Of a stretch of 64,000 nucleotides of DNA, positions 23,420 to 34,100 are shown one piece after another. Position numbers and translations under genes: made by a program. The number at the start of each line of letters is the position of its first letter. The first letter of the stretch is position 1. Below the pieces are notes generated by a model. That model saw nothing but the letters and a program-made list of their open reading frames with translations, was not told where the DNA came from and did not search any database. Origin of the DNA: Palsa-504 sp963847965 (GTDB lineage Bacteria > Actinomycetota > Actinomycetes > Streptosporangiales > Streptosporangiaceae). Location of the stretch: NCBI GenBank assembly GCA_963847965.1, contig CAWKCG010000027.1:1-64000 (forward strand), read 5' to 3'.

Positions 23420-24201
23420 CGGGTCGGCACCTCGGCCTCCGCCTCAGCCTCCGCCTCAGCCTCCGCCTTTGCTTTAGCCTCAGTTGGCGCCTTGACCTCA
23501 GCCGGCGCCTGCTCGCGCGCGGCCGGGTCGGTCCGCCTCCAGGCCAGCACGGCTACGGCCACCAGGGCCAGCAGCACCGGCAGGCCTGCGGGCAGGAACG
23601 GCGTGGCGGCCAGCGCGACGGCGGCGCCGATCACGGCGGCCAGCGCGGCCACCCGGTCGCGGAGCGCGGGGACGATCAGGGCCAGGATCACCGCCGGGAA
23701 CGTGGCGTCAAGGCCGAACGCGCTGGTGTCGCGCAGGAACGAGCCCGCCAGCGCGCCGAGGACCGCGCCGCCGGGCCAGCAGATCAGGACGCCGAGGCCA
23801 CAGGCCCAGTAGGCGGCCCGCTTGCGGGGGAGGTCATCCTGGGCGAGCGCGAACACCACGCTCTCGTCGTTCATCACGTGGCTGCCGAGCAGCCGGCGCC
23901 AGCCGCGGCCCTGGCCGATGATGTCGGGCAGGGCCAGGCCGTACGGCAGGTGCCTGGCGTTGACGAGCAGCCCGGCCAGGGCCGCGGCAAGAGGGTTGCC
24001 GCCCGCGGCGACGATCCCGATGAACAGGAACTCCGACGCGCCGGCCAGGACGAGCACGCTCTGCGCCGCGGGAAACCAGACCGGGAACCCGGACGCGACG
24101 GCGATGGCGCCGTAGGACAGGCCGATGACCCAGACCGCGAGGCAGGCCAGCGCGATGTCGCGCAGTGCGCCGCGCTCTAGAGTTCTATATATCGAACTCA
24201 T
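23416..24201 (-). CDS. azlC: AzlC-type large subunit of branched-chain amino acid exporter
   Basis: A 261-residue membrane permease with about eight helices: FPAAQSVLVLAGASEFLFIG, NARHLPYGLALPDIIG and HVMNDESVVFAL match AzlC/YgaZ. The cytoplasmic tail is an unusual KAEAEAEAEAEAEAEVP run encoded by a 12-bp minisatellite. The ATG at 24201 sits in an AT-rich divergent promoter region with the XRE-cupin gene. Since the window also holds a branched-chain amino acid biosynthesis cluster, export of these amino acids is plausible. Confidence 0.88.
   Translation of the reverse strand: MSSIYRTLERGALRDIALACLAVWVIGLSYGAIAVASGFPVWFPAAQSVLVLAGASEFLFIGIVAAGGNPLAAALAGLLVNARHLPYGLALPDIIGQGRGWRRLLGSHVMNDESVVFALAQDDLPRKRAAYWACGLGVLICWPGGAVLGALAGSFLRDTSAFGLDATFPAVILALIVPALRDRVAALAAVIGAAVALAATPFLPAGLPVLLALVAVAVLAWRRTDPAAREQAPAEVKAPTEAKAKAEAEAEAEAEAEVPTR
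23431..23484. repeat. Minisatellite (GCCTCCGCCTCA units) at the azlC 3' end
   Basis: Alternating GCCTCC/GCCTCA hexamers encode the alternating Ala-Glu tail of AzlC. Changes in copy number keep frame, so the tail length can vary without breaking azlD coupling. Confidence 0.7.
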
Positions 24202-24256
24202 GGAGTTTATTGTGAACAGCCAACGAGGCGTTCGTCAAAGCGAACACTCCACTAAT

Positions 24257-24823
24257 ATGCCGAACACCGGTGCTGCCGGGGCGCCGCTCGAGCTCATCGC
24301 CGCCGCGTTGCGCCGGGAGCGCCGCAGGTCCGGGCTCTCGCTCACCGAGGTCGCGCGCAGGGCCGGGATCGCCAAGTCCACGTTGTCCCAGCTGGAGTCG
24401 GGTGCGGGCAATCCCAGCCTGGAGACGCTCTGGGCCATCTGCGTCGCGCTGGATGCACCGTTCTCCCGGCTGCTCGATCCGCCCCGCCCGCGCGTCCGGG
24501 TCATCAGGGCCGACGAGGGCCCGACGGTCTCCGCTGAGCACGCCAACTACTCGGCTACGCTGCTGGCCGCCTGCCCGCCGGGCGCCCGCCGTGACGTCTA
24601 CCGCATCGCCGCGGAACCCGGGAACGCGCGCGCCTCAGAACCGCACATGCCCGGCGTCACCGAGCACGTCGTGATCAGCGCGGGGCGGGCGCTGGTGGGC
24701 GTGGCCGGCGAGCCCGTGGAGGTCGGTCCCGGCGACTACGTCAGCTACCCCGCCGACCTCCCGCACGTCTTCGAGGCCCTGGAGCCGCGGACCCTGGCCG
24801 TGCTGGTGTCCGAGCACACCTGA
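24257..24823 (+). CDS. XRE-cupin transcriptional regulator
   Basis: About 188 residues. The N-terminal HTH (LSLTEVARRAGIAKSTLSQLESGAGNPSLETLWAIC) is followed by a C-terminal cupin barrel (PGVTEHVVISAGRALVGVAG, VGPGDYVSYPADLPHVFEAL). Such proteins often sense a small molecule and control an adjacent transporter. It is divergent from azlCD. The ATG at 24257 is chosen because an earlier ATG at 24200 would overlap the azlC start codon. GTTCG-N6-CGAAC at about 24229-24244 is a possible operator. The stop lies 1 nt from the convergent adnB stop. Confidence 0.85.
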   Translation: MPNTGAAGAPLELIAAALRRERRRSGLSLTEVARRAGIAKSTLSQLESGAGNPSLETLWAICVALDAPFSRLLDPPRPRVRVIRADEGPTVSAEHANYSATLLAACPPGARRDVYRIAAEPGNARASEPHMPGVTEHVVISAGRALVGVAGEPVEVGPGDYVSYPADLPHVFEALEPRTLAVLVSEHT

Positions 24824-24824
24824 T

Positions 24825-27800
24825 TCAGTCCTCGGGCGGCACGTCGTCGATCAGGGCGGCCAGGCCCGCCTCGTCGAGCAGGTCGGCCGGGCGGACGGTC
24901 TGCTCGTGCGCGACGTAGTAGAAGGCCGCCCGCACCTTCGCCACGGGGACGCCCGTGAGCGCCGCCCAGGCCAGCCGGTAGGCGGCGAGCTGGACGGCGA
25001 CAGCCCGGCGTTCGGGTCCGGACTCGGGGGGACGGCCGGTCTTCCAGTCGACCACGTCGTACCCGCCTTCTGGCGAGTCGGCGAACACCGCGTCGATCCT
25101 GCCGCGCACCAGCCGGTCGCCGACCAGCGACTCGAACGGCACCTCGACCGCCACCGGCCACCGGTCCGCCCACTCGCTCCGTTCGAACCGCGCGCGGAGC
25201 CCGGCGAGTTCGTCGTCGTCCGCGCGGCCCGCGGCGTCACCCGGGGCCGACTCGAACAGGTCGCTGTCGTCGATGAGGCGCTGCTGGCCGTACCGCTGCT
25301 CCAGCCACTGGTGGAAGGCCGTGCCCCGGCGCGCCTGCCGGGCCGGGGGCTGCGGCATCGGCCGTCGGACCTGCCGGGCCAGCTCGGCCGGGTCGCGAGC
25401 CAGCGACACCAGCGCCGACACCGACAGCCTGGCGGGCAGCGGGACCCGGATGACGCCGTCGGCGCGGCGCTGCGCCCGCTCCGCGAGCAGGAGCTCGGCG
25501 TCCCTGCCCCAGGCCGCGACCAGGTCGTGGTCGCCATCCGGCATGCTCGCTTCCGCGGGGTCGCCTGCCGGGTCGGCCCCGCTTCCCTGGGCGGGAACGG
25601 AGGGGAGGGCGGGAACAGAGGGAACGGAGTGCACGGTGGGAACGGAGGGGAGGGCGGCGAGGGCCTCCTCCACCATGGCCGCGGCCTCGCGGACCGCCTC
25701 GTAGCGGCGCCCCGCCGGGGTCGCGGGCCAGTCCGCCTCGTCCACCGCGGCGAGCAGGGGGTTCTCCGCGTCCGGCGCGGGCTCGGGGGCCCACGCGCCG
25801 ACCCGGGCCGCCCCGGATGAGCGGACCTCCTCAAGGAACGGCGAGGGGCCCAGGCGGCACGTGCCGCCTTCGCCCCACCAGTAGCCCGAGCAGCCGAGCC
25901 AGAACGCCGCGCGCGTGGCCGCGACGTACATCAGCCTGCGCTCCTCGGCCAGGTCCCTGGCCGAGCACGCGTCCACGAACGCGGCCAGCGACGAGGCGTC
26001 GAGCCCGCGCAGCACGGGCAGGTCTGCCGCGTCTCCGCGCAGGCCGAACGGGATCAGGCGCGCGTTGTCCGTCCACTTCGTGGACACGGTGGGCCGGGCG
26101 GGAAACACCTGGGACCGCTTTCCCAGGGCCAGGCCGGGCACGAAGACGGCGGGCCACTGCAGGCCCTTGGCCGCGTGCACGGTGAGCAGCTTGACCGAAT
26201 CCGAGTCGCCCACCCGCCCGGTCTCGAGCCCGAACTCCTCCTGCTGCGCCGCGGTCAGGTAGGCCAGGAACGCGCCGAGGGTGGGCTCGGCGCCCTCGCC
26301 GGTGAACGCGGCCGCCACGTCGGTGAACGCGTCCAGGTCCGCGCGGGCGGCGACCGGGTCGGCGCCGGGCCTCGCGGCGACCTCGATGTCCAGGCCGAGC
26401 ACGCGCTCCGCCTCCGCGGCCAGGTCCGCGAGCGGCCGCCCGACGTGCGCGCGCAGCCGGCGGAGCTCTCCGGCCAGCGCGTGCATCCTGGCGTACCCGA
26501 CCGGGGAGTAGGCCGCGGGATCCCCCAGGTCGTCGAGCGCCTCGACCAGGCTCCCGGCCTCCGCGGTGAGGTCGGTGATGGCGTCCGCCAGCGCGTCGCC
26601 CGCGTCGTGGCGCTCACCGTGATCCGGCTCCCCGTCGTCGGAGCCGTCGCGGTCAGGACTGCGATCCGCGTCGCCGCGGCCCGGGCCGCGATCTGCCTCG
26701 CCGCGGGCCAGCGTCCGGGCGCGGCGGCCGAGCGCGACCAGGTCCCTCGGCCCGATCCGCCAGCGTGGCCCGGTAAGCAGCCGGGCCAGCGCGTCCGACG
26801 CGCCGGCGTCGTGGAGCACCCTCAGCGTCGCGACCACGTCCTGCACCTCGGGGACGACGAGCAGCCCGCCGAGGCCGACCACCTCCACCGGGACCCCGCG
26901 TGCCTCGATGGCCCGCCGGACCGGCACGAACTGCGACCGCTTGCGGCACAGGACCGCGATGTCGGACGGCCGTACCCCGGCCCGGCGCCCGTCCGGCCAC
27001 GGGTTCCCGTCGGGGGCGCACCCGGGGTCCAGCGCGAGCAGCGCGGCCACCTGCCCGGCGACCCACTCGGCCTCGTCGGCGACCGTGTCCAGCAGCGCAC
27101 ACGCCACCGCGCCGCGCGCCGACCGGTCCGGGGCGGACACCAGCCGGGGCACGTCGGGGGCTTCGGCGCGCAGGGCCTCCTGGAGGACGGCGGCCGCGTC
27201 GAGTACGCGGGCCGAGTTCCTGAAGCTGGTCGACAGGACCAGGATGGGCGCGGGGACCGGGCGGCGCGACCGGGAGCGGGGAGCGGCGGGGAAATCGGTG
27301 GTGAATCGGCGCAGGTTACCCGCGCTCGCGCCGCGCCAGCCGTAGATGGACTGGCACGGGTCGCCGACCGCGGTGACCGGGTGCCCGCCGGCGAACAGCG
27401 CCCGCAGCAGCACCAGCTGCGCGTGGCTGGTGTCCTGGTACTCATCGAGCAGGACCGCGTGGTACCGGGACCGCTCGGCCGCCCCCACCTCCGGGTGCCT
27501 GCTCGCGATCTGCGCCGCCAGCGCCACCTGATCGCCGTAATCGAGCACCTCGCGCGCCGCCTTGGCCGCCTCGTAGCGGGCCACGAGCGGGAGCAGTTGC
27601 TCCCTCGCGCGCTGGGTTTCCATGATCTTCCGAACGGCCTGTGGTATCCGGTCCGGCAGCTTCCCCAGCTCGGCGGCGAGCCATCCGCCGACCGCGGTCA
27701 CCTCGTCGACATCGCGGAGGTGCTCGGCGAGATCCCCGGCCAGGTCGAGCACGGCGGCCGTCACCGTCTGCGGGGTCCAGGTGATCTCGTCCATGGGCCC

Positions 27801-28289
27801 GTCGTGGGACGCCACGATGCCGGCCGCGAGCTGCCAGGACAGCGCGGGGGTAATCAGCCGCATGGACGGCTCGAGCCCCTCGCGCAGGGCGTTATCGGCG
27901 ACCAGCCGCCCGGCGTAGGCGTGGTAGGTCCCGATCACCGGGTCTCCCCCGGCCGGGTCCTCGACTTCGGGCGCGCCGTCCAGGCCCGCGCGGCGCAGCC
28001 GTTCCAGGCGGGAGCGCACCCGGTCAGCGAACTCGGCGGCCGCCTTCCTCGTGAAGGTCAGCCCGAGCACCCGGTCCGGGCGGACCATCCCGTTGGCGAC
28101 CAGCCAGACCAGCCGGGCCGCCATCGTCTCGCTCTTGCCCGAGCCCGCGCCGGCCACGACGGCCAGCGGCCCCAGCGGCGCGGCGATCACCGCGGCCTGC
28201 TCCGGCGTCGGCTCGGGCAGCCTCAGCAGCCGGGCCAGCTGCACCGGGCTGTACCTGACCGGCGCCGCGCTGTACCTGACCGTGGTCAC
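24825..28289 (-). CDS. adnB: AdnB-type ATP-dependent helicase-nuclease subunit
   Basis: An 1154-residue UvrD-family helicase with a RecB-type nuclease domain, one half of the actinobacterial AdnAB double-strand-break resection motor. Near the N-terminus are AGAGSGKSET (Walker A) and LGLTFTRKAAAEF; LLDEYQDTSHAQ (DExx box) and VGDPCQSIYGWRGA follow. SVKLLTVHAAKGLQWPAVFV is motif V region. The C-terminus has the PD-(D/E)XK residues GRIDAVFA, VVDWKTGRPPE and QLAAYRLAW. Size matches AdnB rather than AdnA. The GTG start lies at the end of a damage-responsive promoter motif, so the mRNA may be leaderless. adnA lies 2.8 kb upstream with two genes between. Confidence 0.9.
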   Translation of the reverse strand: MTTVRYSAAPVRYSPVQLARLLRLPEPTPEQAAVIAAPLGPLAVVAGAGSGKSETMAARLVWLVANGMVRPDRVLGLTFTRKAAAEFADRVRSRLERLRRAGLDGAPEVEDPAGGDPVIGTYHAYAGRLVADNALREGLEPSMRLITPALSWQLAAGIVASHDGPMDEITWTPQTVTAAVLDLAGDLAEHLRDVDEVTAVGGWLAAELGKLPDRIPQAVRKIMETQRAREQLLPLVARYEAAKAAREVLDYGDQVALAAQIASRHPEVGAAERSRYHAVLLDEYQDTSHAQLVLLRALFAGGHPVTAVGDPCQSIYGWRGASAGNLRRFTTDFPAAPRSRSRRPVPAPILVLSTSFRNSARVLDAAAVLQEALRAEAPDVPRLVSAPDRSARGAVACALLDTVADEAEWVAGQVAALLALDPGCAPDGNPWPDGRRAGVRPSDIAVLCRKRSQFVPVRRAIEARGVPVEVVGLGGLLVVPEVQDVVATLRVLHDAGASDALARLLTGPRWRIGPRDLVALGRRARTLARGEADRGPGRGDADRSPDRDGSDDGEPDHGERHDAGDALADAITDLTAEAGSLVEALDDLGDPAAYSPVGYARMHALAGELRRLRAHVGRPLADLAAEAERVLGLDIEVAARPGADPVAARADLDAFTDVAAAFTGEGAEPTLGAFLAYLTAAQQEEFGLETGRVGDSDSVKLLTVHAAKGLQWPAVFVPGLALGKRSQVFPARPTVSTKWTDNARLIPFGLRGDAADLPVLRGLDASSLAAFVDACSARDLAEERRLMYVAATRAAFWLGCSGYWWGEGGTCRLGPSPFLEEVRSSGAARVGAWAPEPAPDAENPLLAAVDEADWPATPAGRRYEAVREAAAMVEEALAALPSVPTVHSVPSVPALPSVPAQGSGADPAGDPAEASMPDGDHDLVAAWGRDAELLLAERAQRRADGVIRVPLPARLSVSALVSLARDPAELARQVRRPMPQPPARQARRGTAFHQWLEQRYGQQRLIDDSDLFESAPGDAAGRADDDELAGLRARFERSEWADRWPVAVEVPFESLVGDRLVRGRIDAVFADSPEGGYDVVDWKTGRPPESGPERRAVAVQLAAYRLAWAALTGVPVAKVRAAFYYVAHEQTVRPADLLDEAGLAALIDDVPPED

Positions 28290-28293
28290 GACA

Positions 28294-28317
28294 GCATTCC
28301 AGCAGAGGCCACCGACA
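28294..28317 (-). promoter_or_regulatory. PafBC-type DNA-damage promoter motif of adnB
   Basis: The minus strand reads TGTCGGTGG (28317-28309), 8 nt later GGAATGCT, and the GTG start of adnB 20 nt downstream. The layout matches the RecA-independent (RecA_NDp, PafBC-dependent) damage promoter of mycobacteria. A nearly identical block precedes adnA. Confidence 0.65.
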
Positions 28318-28407
28318 TTCCGCGTGCCTTCGGCCGATGCGGTGCAGGGCCGGGGTCAGGCGGTGGCAGGCTGGAGCGCAGTCGCCCGCAAGCGCTGATC
28401 GAGGGCG

Positions 28408-29166
28408 TCAACCCGGCCTTAGGAACTCCTCGATGGACGTCGCGAGCGACACCGGCGACTCGAACATCGGGTAGTGCCCGGCGTCGGGGAGGATGGTCAT
28501 CTCGGCGTTCGGGAAGAAGACCCGCCAGGTCTGCTCCATCACGTCGGCGGACATGGCCGGGTCGTTCACCCCCACGATCAGCTTGACCGGCGTGCTGGTG
28601 TCGGTCTTGACCTGATCGGTGAAGTCGGACCTGGCCCACGCCTGCAGGTACGCCGCGAACGCTTCGACCGTCGAGTTCTCCAGCGAGTGGCGCACCATGA
28701 GGTTGATGAAGGTGGTGGTCAGCTTGCTGCCGGTGGTGACGTCGATGATCGCCGCCCGGTTGCCGGGGTTGCCGGGCGCACCGGAGAACAGCGCCCAGGT
28801 CTGCTCGTCCATGGGCACCGCGCCGGCGACCGGGTTGAGGCCGAGTATTTTGTTCACCCGGTCCGGAGCCAGAAGCAGCATCTGGTGGGCGATCTTCCCG
28901 CCCATCGAGTGGCCGATCACCGAGAACCGGTCCCAGCCGAGCTCATCGGCCAGGACGAGCGCGTCGCCGGCTGCCTCGGCGATGGTGAACTCGCCGGGTA
29001 CCTGCATGCGGGCGCCGTAGCCGCGCAGGTCCATGAAGGTATAGGTGTACGTCGAGCGGTCAAGGAATTCCGGCAGCGAGCCCCAGCCGCGTGCCGAGCC
29101 GAACCAGCCGTGCACGGCCAGCACGTGCTCGTTGCCCGACCCGATGCTCACATGAGAACTCGACAC
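28408..29166 (-). CDS. Alpha/beta hydrolase
   Basis: A 252-residue single-domain hydrolase. The oxyanion HGWFGSARGW, the nucleophile elbow VIGHSMGGKIAHQ (Ser), the acid near VGVNDPAM and the histidine in LPDAGHYPMFESP are all present. Substrate cannot be predicted. It sits between adnB and adnA; mycobacteria also have a hydrolase beside their adn genes, but at the outer end rather than between them. Divergent from the S41 peptidase gene. Confidence 0.85.
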   Translation of the reverse strand: MSSSHVSIGSGNEHVLAVHGWFGSARGWGSLPEFLDRSTYTYTFMDLRGYGARMQVPGEFTIAEAAGDALVLADELGWDRFSVIGHSMGGKIAHQMLLLAPDRVNKILGLNPVAGAVPMDEQTWALFSGAPGNPGNRAAIIDVTTGSKLTTTFINLMVRHSLENSTVEAFAAYLQAWARSDFTDQVKTDTSTPVKLIVGVNDPAMSADVMEQTWRVFFPNAEMTILPDAGHYPMFESPVSLATSIEEFLRPG

Positions 29167-29444
29167 GCCGGACCTCCGGTTTGCGTCGTTGCGGCCTGCT
29201 GTCCGCAGCCGACTCTAGTCAGCCGGCGGCTTCGCGACCAGACCCGCGGGACGTACCCGCCCGGCCTGATCGCGGGCCGCCGGTAGTACGGACAGGAGCA
29301 GAATCCCCGGCGAAGACGCCTTATGTGCCAATAAATGGCTTGACGATCGGCCTGCCGCACGGTACTACAACCACGCGAGAGCTCCCCGGGGAACTGGCCC
29401 GCGCGGGGCAACGTTGAGTCAGTGACACGGAAACGGGAGGCGCC

Positions 29445-30953
29445 GTGGAACGGGCGGATCTTGATCGGCTTGAACGGGTTATCGCTCACGAGATGACGGA
29501 GCGTTTCGGGCCTGGCGTGGTGGAGCGGGCCGTGGTCCTGCAGCACGGCGACGACCCGGCGATCGAGCGGGGACAGCTCATGGTCCGGGTGCTCATCCCG
29601 GCCCCGGGCGACCCGGGGGAATACCAGAGCGCCCTGGCCGAGTGGCAACAGGCTCACCAGGAGGGGATGGACAACCTGCGGCGCGAGCTGTCCCTGCGGT
29701 TGCCTTCGGCCAAGCTGCTCGAGTTCACCTTCGAGGGCGCCGACGGCGACACGCCGCGGATCACGATGCCGGACGACGGGTCGCTGGCGGACCAGCAGAT
29801 GTCGGCGCGCGAGATCGTGACGACCGCTCTCTCGCTGCTCCGCGCCAACTACGTGTTCCCCGACCTCGCCGACCAGGCCGCCATCGCGGTCGAGGCCAGG
29901 CTCGCGGCCGGAGAGTACGACGACCTGGACGAGATCACCCTCACCGAGCTGCTCACCACCCACCTGCGCGAAGTCTGTGACGACAAGCACCTGGCGGTCC
30001 GGCTCGGCGGCGGCCCCATGCGCCACGGCCCCGGCGGTCCCGTCCCTGGCCCCGGTGGCCCCGGTGGTCCCGGCCCTGGCCCGGGTGGTCCTGGTGGTCC
30101 CGAGCCTGGCCCCGGCCCTGGCGGTCCTGGCCGTAGCCCTCGTCCCGGGCGTGGTCCTGGCCGCCCTGGCTTCGTGCGTCGGCATGACGGTCCCAATGGG
30201 GACGGACCGGAGGATCACGAGACCAGGCGGCTCGCCTCGCGGAAGATGGGGCGGCTCGACAACTTCGGCATCCGCCGGGTCGAGCGGCTGGACGGCAACG
30301 TCGGCTACCTGGACGTGCGCCGGGTGCCCGTCCCGGCCAACGCCGGGCCGGCCATCACCGCGGCGATGGAGCTGGTCGCGGGGACCTACGCGCTCATCAT
30401 CGACCTGCGGCAGAACCACGGCGGCTCGCCGGAGGGCGTCGTCTACTGGTGCAGCTACCTGCTGGAGGAACACCCCACCCACCTCAACGACATCTTCCAC
30501 GCCGATACCGGGGAGACCAGGCAGTTCTGGGCCCTGCCCTACGTGCCGGGCACCCGCTACGTCGACCGCCCGGTCTACGTGCTCACCAGCAGCCACACCT
30601 TCTCGGGCGGCGAGGACTTCGCCTACACCCTGCAGGCCCTGGGGCGCGCGGAGGTGATCGGCGAAACCACGGGCGGCGGCGCCCACCCGACTCGCCCGTT
30701 CCCGATCAGCCCCGCCGTGCACATCGGCATCCCGTTCGCGCGCTCGATCAACCCGGTCACCGGGACCAACTGGCAGGGCACCGGCGTGGTGCCAGACGTC
30801 GCCGCGCCGCAAGAGCAGGCCTACGACGTCGCCTACGCCAAGGCGCTGCGGCACGTCCTGGCGATGGAGGATGTGCCACCGCCCATTGCGGACGAGGCCC
30901 GCGAGACGCTCGCCGGGCTCGAGTCCGCCGAAGGTACGGCGCCCGTCTCCTGA
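29445..30953 (+). CDS. S41-family peptidase with N-terminal extra domain and Gly/Pro insertion
   Basis: A 502-residue protein. Residues 1-110 form an unrecognised domain. ALSLLRANYVFPDLADQAAIAVEARL is the IRBP-type N-terminal helix bundle of S41 peptidases. A ~55-residue Gly/Pro/Arg tract (GPGGPGGPGPG-type) follows. The catalytic core then has LIIDLRQNHGGSPEG, LTSSHTFSGGEDFAY with the nucleophilic serine, and GETTGGGAHPTR. There is no signal peptide, so it would act in the cytoplasm, unlike the exported tail-specific proteases. GGGAGG precedes the GTG start. It lies alone on the plus strand between adnB and adnA. Confidence 0.82.
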   Translation: MERADLDRLERVIAHEMTERFGPGVVERAVVLQHGDDPAIERGQLMVRVLIPAPGDPGEYQSALAEWQQAHQEGMDNLRRELSLRLPSAKLLEFTFEGADGDTPRITMPDDGSLADQQMSAREIVTTALSLLRANYVFPDLADQAAIAVEARLAAGEYDDLDEITLTELLTTHLREVCDDKHLAVRLGGGPMRHGPGGPVPGPGGPGGPGPGPGGPGGPEPGPGPGGPGRSPRPGRGPGRPGFVRRHDGPNGDGPEDHETRRLASRKMGRLDNFGIRRVERLDGNVGYLDVRRVPVPANAGPAITAAMELVAGTYALIIDLRQNHGGSPEGVVYWCSYLLEEHPTHLNDIFHADTGETRQFWALPYVPGTRYVDRPVYVLTSSHTFSGGEDFAYTLQALGRAEVIGETTGGGAHPTRPFPISPAVHIGIPFARSINPVTGTNWQGTGVVPDVAAPQEQAYDVAYAKALRHVLAMEDVPPPIADEARETLAGLESAEGTAPVS

Positions 30954-31130
30954 TCAGCTGACAGGTGCCGGATACACCTGCCAGGGTCGGGACTGTGGTC
31001 ACCGATCGCGAGCTGCTGGCCCTCGCATGGCGATAGGCGTACTCGTCGTCTGGTCCACGCTGGCCGGCCAGTACCTGAGGTGAGGCGCTCGGGGTTGCGC
31101 CGACAGGGCCGCGATCGCGGAGTCAAAGCC

Positions 31131-34100
31131 TCAGGGCGTGACCTGCTCGCCTTCGGGGTTGACCGGGCAGCAGGAGGCGACGGGGCAGGTGCGGCACCCG
31201 GGATTCACCCGGGCCTGGAAGACGGGCCCGGCCATCCCGGCCGCGACGGTCTCCACCAGGTCCTTGGCCCAGGCCGGGTCCGGATCGTCGGCCAGGGCGT
31301 CCTGCCGCTGCACCTTGGCCCGCATGGTCACGCCCGCCGCCTTGCCGACCTGGACCAGCTCCGCCCCGCCCGGCTCGGCCAGGCCGAGCTGCTCGAACGC
31401 GCCGAGCATGACGGCGAGCTGGTACACGCCCAGCTGCGGGTGGCGGGCGAGTTCGTCCTCGCGCGGCGCGCTGGAGCCGGTCTTCAGGTCGACCACGACC
31501 GCGCGGCCTTCCTGATCGGACTCCAGCCGGTCCACCTGGCCGGTGATCTCCACCTGGCCGATCCGGACCTTGAACCCCTGTTCCACCGCGACGAGCTCGC
31601 GCGGGTTGGCGGCGTGCCAGTCGAGGAACCTGCGGACCATGCGCTCGGCCAGCGCCCGCTGCTTGGCGCTGTACCAGACGCTGCCGAAGTCCAGGTGGTG
31701 CCAGATCTCGTCGATCCGGTCCGCCACGGCCTGCTCGGTGGCGCCGGACGCGGCCAGCACCGCGGCGGCGTGGATGACCGTGCCCAGGTAGCGCAGCACG
31801 TCCGACCGGCCCGCGCCGACCGCCGCGTCCAGGAGCCAGCGCAGGCCGCACCGGGTGAACGACTCGACCTGGGACGGGGACAGCCGGACGGCCTCACCGC
31901 CCGCCACGATCGGGCCGGCCTCGGACAGCTCGGTCAGCGCGTACCACTCCCGCGGGTGCGCCGCGCGGACCCCCGCGGCGGCGAGCCTGGCCAGGTGGGC
32001 CGCCGCGGCCCGCCGGACTTCGGCGGGCCGGCCCGTGTCGGCGGCGGCCCGGCGCAGGTCGGCGACCAGAGCGGGCAGGGACAGCCACCGGTGCGCCCCG
32101 CCGCCGGTGACCCGTTCGACGGGTATGTCATCGCCCGCCAGCTCGGTCAGGAACCTGGAAGGGCGCTGGTCGGTGTCCTCGCCGCCCGCGGCGGTGACGA
32201 CGAGCAGCCAGGCGCGCCCTGGTGGCCGCCACGTAGAACAGCCGGCGCTCCTCGGCGAGCAGCTTGGCCGACAGCATGGCGGCGTCCACGTCGGCGCCCA
32301 GTTTGCCGCCCCAGTCGCCGGGCCTGGCGGCCTCGGCGAGCTCGTCCACCCCGAGCAGGGACCCGCGCAGCCGCAGGTCGGGCCAGGTCTCCTCCTGGAC
32401 GCCCGCGACCACCACGACGTCCCATTCCAGGCCCTTGGACCGGTGGGCGGTCAGGATCCGGACGGAGTCGTCGCGGGCAGCGCGCTCGGCCAGGGTGTCG
32501 CCGGCGATCTCCTGCCCGGTCAGGCTGTCCGCGAACAGGCCGGGCGCGCCCGGCGGCATCGTCTCGGTGAAGTGCGCGGCCTTGTCGAACAGCGCGAGCA
32601 CCGCGTCCAGGTCCCGGTCCGCGGACGCGCAGGCCGGCCCCCCTGCCGCGGAGGCCTGCTGCCACTGCTCCGCGAGCCCGGACGCGTCCCAGATCGCCCA
32701 CAGCACGTCCTCGGCGCTGCCGCCGTCGGCGATGGCGTCCCTGGCCACGGCGAGCAGCCCCGCCACCCGCCTGGCCGGCCCGGCCACGCCGTCGGGGACC
32801 CCGGTCAGGTCCCGCGGGTCGCGCAGGGCGCCCGCGAGCAGGTCGCCGTCGTGGGCGATGGCACCGGGCTCCGTGGGTTCGGCGGGGACCGCGTCGGCGA
32901 GCAGCCGCAGCGACCTGCGCAGCAGGCGCAGGCCCAGGGCGTCGGTGCCGCCCAGCGGCCCGCAGAGCAGTTCGGCGGCGGCCTGGTCGTCCAGCGCGGA
33001 CGGGCGCAGCGCGCAGCGGAGCAGCATGAGCAGCGGCCGGGTGCCCGGCTCGTCGGCGAGCGGCAGGTCATCCCCGGCCACGGTGACGGGGACCCCAGCC
33101 GCCGACAGGGCCCGCCGCAGCAGCGGGACCTGCCGGGTCGCCGAACGGACCAGGACCGCCATCGATGACCAGGCCACGCCGTCCGCCAGGTGGGCGCGGC
33201 GCAGCGTGTCGGCGACCAGGGCCGCCTCCTGGGTCGAGCTGTCCGCGACGAGGATGCGGACCTCGCCCGCGGGGACCCCGGGCGAGGGGACCAGGTCACG
33301 GTGACCGGCGGGTCCGAGGGGCGAGGCCGGCCCGGCCAGCGGGCGCGGCAGCCGGCGCGCGACACGGCGGGAGGCGGCGAGCAGGACCGGGCCGCTGCGC
33401 CGGCAGGTGCTCAGCGCCACCACGGGCGCCGGATCCCCGGCCGCGGTGCGGAACCGATCCGGGAACTCGGTCAGGGCGCGCACGTCCGCGCCGCGGAACG
33501 CGTAGATCGACTGGTCAGGGTCCCCGACCGCGATCAGCTCGCGCCCGTCGCCGGCCAGGGCCAGCAGCAGCGACTCCTGCGCCGGGTCGCTGTCCTGGTA
33601 CTCATCGACGAGCACCACGTCGTAGGCGCCGCGCTCGCGCTGCCTGGTCTCCTCCCGGCTGAGCAGGGCGGCGGCGATCCTGATGATCTCCGCGTAGTCG
33701 TAGGCGGGCACCGGCGCGAGGTCGAAGCGCGCCGCGTACCTGTCGAAGAACGCGCCCGCCGCCACCCAGTCATCGCGGCCCCGCTGCAGGCCGAGCTGGC
33801 GCAGCCCGCGGCCGTCCAGGCCGCGCTCGGCGGCGCGGAGCAGCAGGTCGCGAACCTCTTCGGCAAACCCCCGCGTGGCCAGGGCCGGGCGGAGCCTGGT
33901 CGGCCAGCGGGCCCCGCCGTCCTGGGCCTCGCCGCGCAGCATCCGGCGCACCTCGAGCAGCTGCTCGGGCGCGGACAGCAGCCTCGGCGGCTCGTCGCCC
34001 GCGAGCACGAACTCCCTGCGCGCCAGCGCGTAGGCGTAGCTGTGGAACGTCATGGCCAGCGGCTCGCGGGTGGTGCGGCGCAGCCGCGCGGTGATGCGCT

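Noticed and set aside
31027..31083. 18-residue frame MAIGVLVVWSTLAGQYLR before the adnA 3' end
   Set aside because: Resembles a leader peptide with Val/Leu codons, but nothing on the plus strand follows and it has no hairpin.
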